A DNA stretch of 16,737 nt. Source: an uncultured Ruminococcus sp. GTDB lineage: Bacteria > Bacillota > Clostridia > Oscillospirales > Acutalibacteraceae. The stretch is from positions 1 through 16,737 of the forward strand of contig CACXGH010000090.1 in assembly GCA_902767175.1 (NCBI GenBank), given 5' to 3'. The notes below the pieces were generated by a model that did not search any database, had not been told where the DNA came from, and worked only from the letters and a program-made list of their open reading frames with translations. The translations under genes were made by a program, and so were the position numbers. Positions 8,115 through 14,459 of the stretch are shown one piece after another (the first letter of the stretch is position 1; every line of letters starts with the position of its first letter).

Positions 8115-8142
8115 ATTATACACTATTTTTGCATAAAATCAA
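8115..8142 (-). promoter_or_regulatory. Sigma-A type promoter of the arginine operon
   Basis: Read on the minus strand: -35 TTGATT (8137-8142), 16-bp spacer, -10 TATAAT (8115-8120, perfect). Start of transcription is expected near 8108, about 30 nt ahead of the argG ATG, with GGAGGT in between. The ARG box lies 8 bp upstream of the -35. Confidence 0.8.
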
Positions 8143-8150
8143 GGTTTTTT

Positions 8151-8164
8151 TGAATATTTATTCA
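8151..8164. promoter_or_regulatory. ARG box (ArgR/AhrC operator)
   Basis: TGAATATTTATTCA is a perfect match to the ArgR half-site consensus TGAATWWWWATTCA. It stands just upstream of the argG promoter. A further TGAAT half-site overlaps the -10/start region (8111-8115, minus strand), and a partial match TGAATATATA begins at 8277. ArgR hexamers usually bind paired boxes, so the half-sites may contribute. The argR gene itself is not in the window. Confidence 0.85.
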
Positions 8165-8315
8165 GAGAACATGATTTTTGTATAATTATCAAGTAAGTTT
8201 CAATTTGCCTGTGCATTTTTGTCTAATTTCTATATATATTTCTATATACTATAAGAATTTCAACACTGCTTATTATTGAATATATACGCTCAGCGTATTG
8301 AAAGTTATTATAAAA

Positions 8316-8343
8316 TATACATTTATGCATAAAATAATGTATA
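8316..8343. promoter_or_regulatory. Operator-like inverted repeat upstream of the flavin-reductase promoter
   Basis: TATACATT (8316-8323) and AATGTATA (8336-8343) are perfect inverted arms 12 nt apart, with centres two helical turns apart. The left arm is part of a 12-mer, AATATACATTTA, repeated directly at 8343-8354. The array ends 27 bp before the plus-strand -10, where an activator or repressor of the downstream pair could bind. No known regulator consensus was recognised, and AT-richness makes chance repeats more likely. Confidence 0.4.
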
Positions 8344-8380
8344 ATATACATTTAAAGGATTACTATTTTCCTCTGCACTA

Positions 8381-8389
8381 TGATATAAT
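8381..8389 (+). promoter_or_regulatory. Extended -10 promoter for the flavin-reductase/SDR pair
   Basis: TGATATAAT contains an extended -10 (TGn followed by TATAAT at 8384-8389). The -35 is weak (TTACTA near 8360-8365), as is usual for extended -10 promoters. Transcription would start near 8396, about 24 nt before the ATG, with AAGGAGG at 8406-8412. Confidence 0.7.
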
Positions 8390-8419
8390 AGCAGAAGAAC
8401 AATTTAAGGAGGAGCATAA

Positions 8420-8929
8420 ATGAGCGAGTTTAAAAAAATCGAAATAACAGAGCTTAACGACAATTTTTTTACAAGGATAGGCAGTCAATGGACACTTATC
8501 ACAGCAGGCAATGAAGAAAGCTGCAACACCATGACAGCAAGCTGGGGCGGTATTGGTGTTCTGTGGAACAAAAATGTCGTATTCAGCTTTATCAGAGACA
8601 GCAGATACACTCTCGAATTCATTGACGGCAGTGATTATTATACTCTGAGCTTTTTTGGCGGTGAGTATATGAAGGAGCTTGCGTTCTGCGGAAGAAACTC
8701 CGGCAGAGATGTCGACAAAGCTGCGGCTACGGGATTTATTCCTGTATTCGATGAGAAGGCACCTTATTTTCAGCAGGCAGACCTTGTTATCGTCTGCAAA
8801 AAGCTGTATAAGCAGAAAATGACTGCAGAGAGCTTTTTTGACAGTGAGTATGTCAGCAAGTTCTATTCCGACAATGATTGGCACGAAATAATTGTCGGTG
8901 AGATAGTCGAAGTGCTGAAAAAGGCATGA
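8420..8929 (+). CDS. Flavin reductase family protein (FMN-binding split barrel)
   Basis: 169-aa protein resembling the flavin reductase (DIM6/NTAB) family, which binds FMN in a split beta-barrel and often passes electrons from NAD(P)H or partner proteins. Seen: the N-terminal strand WTLITAG followed by CNTMTASWGGIGVLWNK, the FMN-phosphate region of the family, then VVFSFIRDSRYT, LSFF and a Cys-containing AFCGRNSGRD, ending in an EIVEVLKK tail. No signal peptide or membrane segment. ATG preceded by AAGGAGG at 7-nt spacing. Its TGA stop overlaps the next ATG (ATGA at 8926-8929), so the two products are probably made in similar amounts. The actual substrate is unknown. Confidence 0.85.
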   Translation: MSEFKKIEITELNDNFFTRIGSQWTLITAGNEESCNTMTASWGGIGVLWNKNVVFSFIRDSRYTLEFIDGSDYYTLSFFGGEYMKELAFCGRNSGRDVDKAAATGFIPVFDEKAPYFQQADLVIVCKKLYKQKMTAESFFDSEYVSKFYSDNDWHEIIVGEIVEVLKKA

Positions 8930-9657
8930 GAAACGCACTTATCACAGGAGCCTCCAGAGGTATAGGCGCTGCTGTTGCTGTAAAATTGGCAGAGGCAGGA
9001 TACAGGGTATTCATAAATTACTGTCATTCTGCAGAAAAAGCAGAGACACTCAGCAAAGAACTGAGGAGCAGAGGTTTTTTCTCCGATATAGTTCGGGCTG
9101 ATGTATCAGACCCCGATGAGGTAAGGAGAATGTTTGCCGAACTGAGCAACAAATACAGAGGGACAGACATTCTCGTAAACAACGCAGGAATAGCGCAGAC
9201 AAAGCTTTTTACAGATATTACTGACGATGATTGGCGCCGAATGCTGTCTGTCAATCTCAGCAGTGCATTTTACTGCTGCCGTGAAGCTTTGCCGTTTATG
9301 ATACGTCAGCAGTTCGGCAGGATAATAAACATTTCCTCAATGTGGGGACAGGTGGGCGGCTCATGTGAGGTACATTATTCTGCGGCTAAGGCAGGAATCA
9401 TAGGACTTACAAAAGCCCTTGCCATGGAAGAAGGACTCAGCGGAATTACCGTAAACTGCATAGCTCCGGGTGTAATAAAGACCGACATGACATCAAATCT
9501 GACGGAGACAGATATCACTGCCCTGAAGGAAGAAACCCCCACAGGCACAATAGGCACACCTGAGGACATAGCTGCAGCAGTCTTGTTTTTTGCGTCTGAC
9601 AGCTCATCATTCATCACAGGTCAGGTTCTCGGTGTCAACGGCGGATTTGTCGTATAA
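8926..9657 (+). CDS. SDR-family oxidoreductase, FabG-like; candidate EF-P 5-aminopentanone reductase
   Basis: Classical short-chain dehydrogenase/reductase of 243 aa, NADP(H)-dependent. Seen: cofactor loop TGASRGIG (7-14), NNAG (85-88), catalytic tetrad N110, S138, Y151, K155, PGVIKTDM, and C-terminal ITGQVLGVNGG. By motif it would be called 3-oxoacyl-ACP reductase (FabG). However, the active-site segment SSMWGQVGGSCEVHYS closely resembles, as I remember it, that of Bacillus subtilis YmfI, which reduces the 5-aminopentanone group on elongation factor P. That assignment is from memory of the family and needs a database comparison. There are no fatty acid synthesis genes nearby, which argues against a housekeeping FabG. 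Translationally coupled to the upstream flavin-reductase gene and followed by a strong inverted repeat. Confidence 0.85.
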   Translation: MRNALITGASRGIGAAVAVKLAEAGYRVFINYCHSAEKAETLSKELRSRGFFSDIVRADVSDPDEVRRMFAELSNKYRGTDILVNNAGIAQTKLFTDITDDDWRRMLSVNLSSAFYCCREALPFMIRQQFGRIINISSMWGQVGGSCEVHYSAAKAGIIGLTKALAMEEGLSGITVNCIAPGVIKTDMTSNLTETDITALKEETPTGTIGTPEDIAAAVLFFASDSSSFITGQVLGVNGGFVV

Positions 9658-9672
9658 AAACAAACACTAATT

Positions 9673-9709
9673 AAGGCACGGTATACTCTGATTGAGAATA
9701 CCGTGCCTT
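9673..9709 (+). terminator. Intrinsic-terminator-like hairpin after the SDR gene
   Basis: AAGGCACGGTAT (9673-9684) and ATACCGTGCCTT (9698-9709) are perfect 12-bp complementary arms with a 13-nt loop that can add a short CTC/GAG pairing. The T-tract on the plus strand is short (TTT). It lies 15 bp after the SDR stop. Because the stem is symmetric and proC converges from the right, it may act in both directions. Confidence 0.7.
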
Positions 9710-9737
9710 TGGCTTGCAGCTGCACAGGATACGAAGC

Positions 9738-9764
9738 GGAAATAATATCCGATATTTTATTTCC
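9738..9764. other. Second inverted repeat between the SDR gene and proC
   Basis: GGAAATAA and TTATTTCC are 8-bp perfect arms with further TAT/ATA pairing around CCG. CACAGG (9723-9728) could alternatively pair with CCTGTG (9763-9768). It lies downstream of proC on its strand, about 80 bp after the stop, without a clear T-run. Possibly part of the proC 3' end. Confidence 0.35.
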
Positions 9765-9845
9765 TGTGGATAAAGATATGAAATGTTCAATTAATAATGC
9801 GTACCGACAGGCAGCAGAACAGAATCGGACAACACTAAAAACAGC

Positions 9846-10652
9846 TTATGCACCCAATTCTTCAGCTCTTTTTGTACAGGCCGCCATTGCATCAAAAATA
9901 GCCTGCGGAACTGCACGCTCGTTAAGTACCTTCATTGCTTCTATCGTAGTACCGCCCTTTGAGGATACTTTCTCTATCAGCGTTTCGGGTGTGTCTCCGC
10001 TTGAGCGAAGCATTTCGGCACTTCCTTCAAATGTCTTGCATACAAGCTTCATAGCTGCATCTCTGTCAATACCGACAGAAACAGCATAGTCAACCATTGC
10101 CTTAGCGAAAAGATAAACATAAGCAGGGCTGCTGCCGTTAACGGCAATTACAGCGTTCATTTTATCCTCTGTGAGAAGAACTGCATCTCCTGACAGTGAG
10201 AACATCTTATAAACCTCTTCAAAATCCTCATCGCTTATGTTCTCCGAACGGCAGAGTGCGCTTGCGCCTTTACCTAGAAGGAGAGGTGTATTCGGCATTA
10301 CCCTTACAGCAGGGCAGTTCTTTCCGAGTCCGCTGCGTACATGGGCAATGGAAATACCTGCGGCTATCGTTACTATTACCGTATTTTCCTTTACCGAATC
10401 TTTGATATCAGCAAGTACCTCATCATAATTCTGCGGCTTTACTGCAAGAACTATTATGTCGCTCTTTTCAGCAAGCTCTTGGCACGAATCAGTTGTATCC
10501 GTACCCTTTTCAGCCATAAGATCAAGCTTTGCTTTATCAAGGTCATAAACCGAAATATCCCCTGCGTCCTTGGCTTTATTAGAGATTATACCGTTCACTA
10601 TTGCGGTTGCCATATTCCCCGCACCGATAAATCCTATTCTTTTGTTACTCAT
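9846..10652 (-). CDS. proC: Pyrroline-5-carboxylate reductase (ProC)
   Basis: Reduces 1-pyrroline-5-carboxylate to proline with NAD(P)H; cytoplasmic, last step of proline synthesis. Seen: N-terminal Rossmann motif IGFIGAGNMATAI, LAVKPQ, RVMPNTPLLLGKGASAL (about 117-133), GSSPAYVY, and the C-terminal family signature region VSSKGGTTIEAM. 268 aa is the normal length. ATG has GGAGGTG at about 7-nt spacing. It is a single-gene unit with its own consensus promoter. It lies close to the arginine genes, and both pathways draw on glutamate, but no proA/proB is present and it is not in the arg operon. Confidence 0.95.
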   Translation of the reverse strand: MSNKRIGFIGAGNMATAIVNGIISNKAKDAGDISVYDLDKAKLDLMAEKGTDTTDSCQELAEKSDIIVLAVKPQNYDEVLADIKDSVKENTVIVTIAAGISIAHVRSGLGKNCPAVRVMPNTPLLLGKGASALCRSENISDEDFEEVYKMFSLSGDAVLLTEDKMNAVIAVNGSSPAYVYLFAKAMVDYAVSVGIDRDAAMKLVCKTFEGSAEMLRSSGDTPETLIEKVSSKGGTTIEAMKVLNERAVPQAIFDAMAACTKRAEELGA

Positions 10653-10673
10653 AAAGCAACACCTCCGATGATG

Positions 10674-10702
10674 ATTATACCACCCTATTATCTCATTGTC
10701 AA
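10674..10702 (-). promoter_or_regulatory. Perfect consensus promoter of proC
   Basis: On the minus strand TTGACA (10697-10702), a 17-bp spacer and TATAAT (10674-10679): exact sigma-A consensus in both boxes and spacing. The expected start near 10667 leaves only about 15 nt before the ATG, almost all of it the GGAGGTG ribosome site. Confidence 0.88.
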
Positions 10703-11014
10703 AATTTCTTATTATTTTTTATATACAGAGATTATCAGAACTCATCTGCATTTTTAGTGAGTGGTTATTACTATTTATTGGTTTTTTATTCTTATTTGTA
10801 ATTATAATCTTGTATTTTTATAAATAAATAACGTTATAATCTTAATAATTTTATTATTTTATCGTGAGAGATGTATTTTATCTCAGACTTTTCCTAAATT
10901 TGTCATTATAGTATTATTATTTTTCATATTTTAGCCATTTTAATAAAAAAAAGCAGAAAATGGAAAAAATGTGCAAAAAAAACTAATCAATCGACAATAA
11001 AAAGGCACAACAAC

Positions 11015-11038
11015 CCCCCGAACAATAATGTCCGGGGG
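11015..11038 (-). terminator. Intrinsic terminator of the secreted lysozyme gene
   Basis: CCCCCG (11015-11020) pairs with CGGGGG (11033-11038), followed after one mismatch by ACA/TGT around an ATAA loop. On the minus strand the stem is followed within about 10 nt by TTTTT. It starts 12 bp after the gene's TGA, the normal position for a terminator. Confidence 0.82.
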
Positions 11039-11050
11039 TGATTGTTTGAT

Positions 11051-13663
11051 TCAGAACGGTAAGCAAGGCTGATCCGGGAAATAATGTTTATTGCTTCTGC
11101 CATCGGGAGCATAGTCATTGTACAGGAACATTTCCAACTCATCTACTCTTCTGTAAAGAAGTCCGTAATAGCAGTTGCCTCCTGCATGATGATATGCAAG
11201 CATCTCGCTGATGAGTGCATTCTTGTTTACATTATTCAGATCACGGGCATATCCGACAGCGTTTCCTGATGTATATACATTCAGATATGTGCTGCTGCAG
11301 TAGCCTGTCCTGCCGCTGCTTGTCTTGACCTTGTACCATATGCTGTTATACTTCTGTGTGCTTACAAGAGTTACCGTCTCGTTATAGTCGAGTACCTCAA
11401 GTATGCTTGATGTTGTAGTAGCGCTGTTTCTGAGGTTAAGTCCTGCTGATGCCGTGACCTTGGCATACATCGTGTCACCGCCGGAGGTCGTTTTCGAGCC
11501 CCATGAATTAAGAAGTATATTCTTAAGATCAGACGAGCTTGTCCAACCTGTACCAAGGTTATAGGAGAATGAAACAAGAGCGTCAAACTGCTGCTGATTG
11601 AAGTAAACATTATTATTTATAAGCATATTATTAACGCTGCTCGTAAATACTCCATTATTCACTGATTTGACAAGAAGTGCATAACCCTCGCCTGCGGTGA
11701 GATGATCGTAGAAGCATTCGCCCTCCCATACCACCTGACCGTGACCAAGTGTAGGAACATTATATGCGAGTGTGTCATAAGTAACGCTTGACACAAAGCC
11801 TTCCTTATCGCCAATGAAATTAATTACCTCATCGCTTGCACGGAGTCTTTTAAGTCCTGTTTCTGATGCGTTAGTCTTATCTGTTATGTATATATCGCAC
11901 TTACCGTCATTGCAGGTGCTCCATTTTCCGTCATACTTTGCATAAGTATTTACGTCAAACGTACCTGCACTCTTGGGGGTGTATGTGCCCTTCCAGACGT
12001 ATGTACTGCCTTCAGCAACCTTTCTTGAAGCTGTTACTGTTGTAACATTTGCACCGTCTTTAACCGTGAAGTAAACGCCTGTGCGCTTCTTGTCTGTAAT
12101 TGCAACAAGAGTCACCTTTGAACTGAGAGTTGCTGAGTTAGGTGAAGAATATGCAAATTTTACGGGTGCTGCATCAAGAACGGTTACTACACATACCGCT
12201 TTCTGACCGTAGTAGTTTTCGTATGAGATAGCTACCTGTCCTGCTTTCTTTGTAAGGATAAATCCGTCCCATACTGTAGCTACAGAAGAATCGCTTGTTG
12301 TCCACTTAGCACCGTTATAGCCTCTTATATAGATAGTCTTGCCTGCTGTAGTCTTGGCATTGTATCTTGAGAGGCTTACAGAACCTGAGCTTACCGCATT
12401 TACTGTGACTGTGCATTTCTGCTTTGACTTGCCTGACTCGTCCACTGCGGTAATAACGGCAGTTCCTGGTCCGAGACCGCTTACAACACCGTCATTGACA
12501 CCTGCAACGCTTGTGTTGCTGCTTGTCCATTTAACCTGAATATTTGAAGGCTGCTTGATGATTCCGATAGTCTTTGATGAGCCGACATCAACTGAGATTG
12601 ACGACTGCTGGAGAGCTATGCTGCCTATAGGAGTTACCGTAACACGGCACTTATCGGTTACTACACCTGTTGAATCTGTTGCTGTAATGGTAGCGGTACC
12701 AGCCTTTATACCTTTTACAACACCTGCTGATGTAACTGTAGCTACTGAGGTATCCGATGATTTAAGGGTATACTTTCCGCCTGCAGGAATTGTTCTTCCT
12801 TTGAGTGTAAAGCTTGTTCCCTGTATAATGCTCTTCGATGTGGTGTCAAGAACAATATAAAGATAGTCTGTCTTAACTACATTCACTTTACAGGTAAGAG
12901 CTTTCTTGGTAATTGCATCTGTGGCAGTTATTACAGCACTGCCTGCAGCAATGCCTCTTACCATACCGTCAGAAGTTACTGTTGCGATTCTGGGATCAGA
13001 TGTGCTCCATACTACTGCACCGGTGTTTCCGCTTACATCAAGGCTGAATTTTCTGCCCTTTGGAATTGTATATTTTGTTGATGAGATAGTATAATCCTTA
13101 ACGGAAGCAGCCGATGATACTGTGCTGTCTGTAATAAAGCTTACATAATCAGTGCAGACATAGCCTGTTTCACCGCCTGAAGTTTTTGCCTTAGCCCATG
13201 ATGAATTGCTGAATTCAATTATATCAAGTCTTGTATAAGGTGATAATGTCCTTATTATTGAATAGCCTGTACCCGGACCTGTACGGAAGTTTACATAATC
13301 GGTGGTACTGCAGTCTGTGACAATATCAAGATATGCAGAGGTACAGTAGCCCGTTGTGCCGTCTGACAGCTTAACCTTGAGCCAATTGGGCTGTGATCTG
13401 TCTATTACGGTTGCATAAGTGCTGTTTTTTACGACCTTTATTACGGAATATCCCGTTCCGGCTCCGGTACGAATATTTACATTTGCAGTGGTTCTTGCTA
13501 TTATCGACGAATCAGCCTTTACTGACACCGATGCTATAGGCAGGGATACAAGGATAAGTACGATGGCGCACAATACAGCGGTTATTATCCTTACTGTATG
13601 TGTCTTTTTCAGATTTTTTGCTGAGTGTTCCATATCCGAAGCTGCACGACCTTTCTTAATCAT
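11051..13663 (-). CDS. Secreted multidomain cell-wall hydrolase: SH3b x3, Big_2 repeats, GH24 lysozyme
   Basis: 870-aa exported protein, probably a muramidase bound to the cell wall. Domain order: basic N terminus and hydrophobic signal peptide (cut likely after VKA, about residue 50); SH3b at 55-115 and 117-178 (NVNIRTGAGTGY, YVNFRTGPGTGY); Ig-like Big_2 repeats at about 190-263, 268-343, 346-421 and a weaker one at 425-495 (pattern WTSSNTSVA...GVVSGLGPGTAVITA); a beta-rich domain to 595; then a phage-type GH24 lysozyme domain with E621, D630 and T638 spaced like T4 lysozyme Glu11/Asp20/Thr26, TLGHG, and QQFDALVSFSYNLG. A third SH3b (731-797) interrupts the lysozyme domain, whose last helix AYHHAGG...GLLYRRVDELEMF follows at 820-848. 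No sortase motif or transmembrane tail. No good ribosome site precedes the ATG at 13663; an in-frame ATG at 13633 is an alternative start. Monocistronic, with its own promoter and terminator. Confidence 0.9.
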   Translation of the reverse strand: MIKKGRAASDMEHSAKNLKKTHTVRIITAVLCAIVLILVSLPIASVSVKADSSIIARTTANVNIRTGAGTGYSVIKVVKNSTYATVIDRSQPNWLKVKLSDGTTGYCTSAYLDIVTDCSTTDYVNFRTGPGTGYSIIRTLSPYTRLDIIEFSNSSWAKAKTSGGETGYVCTDYVSFITDSTVSSAASVKDYTISSTKYTIPKGRKFSLDVSGNTGAVVWSTSDPRIATVTSDGMVRGIAAGSAVITATDAITKKALTCKVNVVKTDYLYIVLDTTSKSIIQGTSFTLKGRTIPAGGKYTLKSSDTSVATVTSAGVVKGIKAGTATITATDSTGVVTDKCRVTVTPIGSIALQQSSISVDVGSSKTIGIIKQPSNIQVKWTSSNTSVAGVNDGVVSGLGPGTAVITAVDESGKSKQKCTVTVNAVSSGSVSLSRYNAKTTAGKTIYIRGYNGAKWTTSDSSVATVWDGFILTKKAGQVAISYENYYGQKAVCVVTVLDAAPVKFAYSSPNSATLSSKVTLVAITDKKRTGVYFTVKDGANVTTVTASRKVAEGSTYVWKGTYTPKSAGTFDVNTYAKYDGKWSTCNDGKCDIYITDKTNASETGLKRLRASDEVINFIGDKEGFVSSVTYDTLAYNVPTLGHGQVVWEGECFYDHLTAGEGYALLVKSVNNGVFTSSVNNMLINNNVYFNQQQFDALVSFSYNLGTGWTSSSDLKNILLNSWGSKTTSGGDTMYAKVTASAGLNLRNSATTTSSILEVLDYNETVTLVSTQKYNSIWYKVKTSSGRTGYCSSTYLNVYTSGNAVGYARDLNNVNKNALISEMLAYHHAGGNCYYGLLYRRVDELEMFLYNDYAPDGRSNKHYFPDQPCLPF

Positions 13664-13723
13664 TTACAAGTATTTACAGGTTTGTTACCGATTTGTTGCA
13701 ATTTTAACCGGCAGATTGTCATT

Positions 13724-13752
13724 ATTATAACTTAATTATGCATTTTAGTCAA
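13724..13752 (-). promoter_or_regulatory. Promoter of the lysozyme gene
   Basis: Minus strand: -35 TTGACT (13747-13752), 17-bp spacer, -10 TATAAT (13724-13729). Start expected near 13717, giving a leader of about 54 nt that contains two similar AACAAA-type segments but no clear Shine-Dalgarno sequence next to the ATG. Confidence 0.8.
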
Positions 13753-13792
13753 TCAGCATTATGTATAAAATGACATATACATTTATGACATG

Positions 13793-13806
13793 GTAACAAT
13801 TGTTAC
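13793..13806. promoter_or_regulatory. 14-bp perfect palindrome upstream of the lysozyme promoter
   Basis: GTAACAATTGTTAC is fully self-complementary and lies 40 bp upstream of the -35. Related TGTAAC/GTTAC words recur nearby (around 13683, 13866 and 13920). This looks like a dimeric regulator site, but I cannot name a regulator. The whole 13664-13899 gap (236 bp) otherwise holds only the promoter and AT-rich DNA. Confidence 0.45.
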
Positions 13807-13899
13807 AATTTTTATACCAAATTATGCGTATTTTGCTCAAATTCCCATTATTTTTCTTTCTTTTTTGTAACACAAATTGAATTTCCTGTGCAGAATAAA

Positions 13900-14439
13900 C
13901 TAAAACTTTTTATTAAACTTTGTAACAATTTCGTAAATTTTTTTCTTATATTTTTTAAAAAACAATGTTAATGCAAAATCATAAAGCAGAAAAATAATAT
14001 TAAGCAAAAGAAGGAAAACAAGCGGAAGATTCACCCCGAAAATCACATATTCCTCATCAGGCACCAAAAAAACGAATTTAAGCAGAAGATAAACCGCTGC
14101 AGCAGCAGTGTTGAATATCAGCACTTTCAGAATATATACAACTATTTTAAGCCTGATTGTTTCGAGCAGCTCTTTAATCAGAGGATAATATCCCAAAAAT
14201 AATATAAAGCATAACGGTGCCTGCTTATCCGCACATAAAATCATTGACAATACAGATAAAACGACAAAGGACACCCATGAATACGAGCGTCCCGAACAAA
14301 CAGAAATTATATATACTATTATTCCTGCTGCAGCAGGAAAGGTGTACATTCCCGATGGCACAAGGTTAGAAACAAGCATAATGACTGCCGCAAGAGCCGT
14401 CAGCATTCCCCCGATTGCTATTGACTGTGTTTTTCTCAT
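13900..14439 (-). CDS. Conserved polytopic membrane protein, ECF S-component-like
   Basis: 179-aa integral membrane protein with about six hydrophobic helices (roughly 7-24, 30-47, 51-67, 73-87, 97-118, 134-156) and a very basic C-terminal tail (KKYKKKIYEIVTKFNKK), predicting a cytoplasmic C terminus. The pattern IAIGGMLTALAAVIM, GMYTFPAAAG and CADKQAPLCFILFLGYYP resembles, as I recall, a clostridial family of small uncharacterised proteins that look like substrate-binding components of ECF vitamin transporters; no ligand can be named and no ECF ATPase is nearby. Start: ATG at 14439 with GGAG at 8-nt spacing; a longer TTG form at 14484 would overlap the DnaJ gene and is less likely. It begins 20 bp after the J-domain gene, so co-transcription is likely. 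Confidence 0.75.
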   Translation of the reverse strand: MRKTQSIAIGGMLTALAAVIMLVSNLVPSGMYTFPAAAGIIVYIISVCSGRSYSWVSFVVLSVLSMILCADKQAPLCFILFLGYYPLIKELLETIRLKIVVYILKVLIFNTAAAAVYLLLKFVFLVPDEEYVIFGVNLPLVFLLLLNIIFLLYDFALTLFFKKYKKKIYEIVTKFNKKF

Positions 14440-14459
14440 ATTTAATACTCCCGTATCTT

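Larger units (their letters stand above)
8079..8419. other. Divergent regulatory region between argG and the flavin-reductase gene
   Basis: 341 bp without a gene, very AT-rich. From left to right: the argG ribosome site and promoter, the ARG box, a 6+6 inverted repeat ATACGC/GCGTAT (8284-8298), a 12-bp direct repeat AATATACATTTA (8314-8325 and 8343-8354), an 8-bp inverted repeat TATACATT/AATGTATA (8316-8343), and the plus-strand promoter at 8381-8389. No convincing small ORF was found. Confidence 0.75.
10653..11050. other. Gene-free AT-rich region between proC and the lysozyme gene
   Basis: 398 bp. It holds the proC promoter at its left end and the lysozyme-gene terminator at its right end (11015-11038). 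The roughly 300 bp between are very AT-rich, with homopolymer runs and short chance repeats (for example GAGAT/ATCTC near 10867-10884). No ORF with a ribosome site, no tRNA and no known riboswitch core were seen. Confidence 0.7.

Noticed and set aside
8378..8938. 186-codon minus-strand ORF opposite the flavin-reductase gene
   Set aside because: Covers the same DNA as a plus-strand gene with a strong ribosome site, promoter and family motifs; the antisense product shows no motif.
8926..9657. Naming the SDR gene fabG
   Set aside because: Generic SDR motifs do not show fatty-acid function; no fab genes are nearby and the active-site segment points elsewhere.
12339..13094. Several plus-strand ORFs opposite the Ig-like repeats
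   Set aside because: Low-complexity Thr/Val/Pro-rich products that arise from reading the repeated Big_2 coding sequence backwards.
13664..13899. Possible c-di-AMP (ydaO-type) or other riboswitch before the wall hydrolase
   Set aside because: Such riboswitches are common before SH3b/lysozyme genes, but this stretch is AT-rich, lacks the conserved GC-rich core, and the predicted leader is only about 54 nt.
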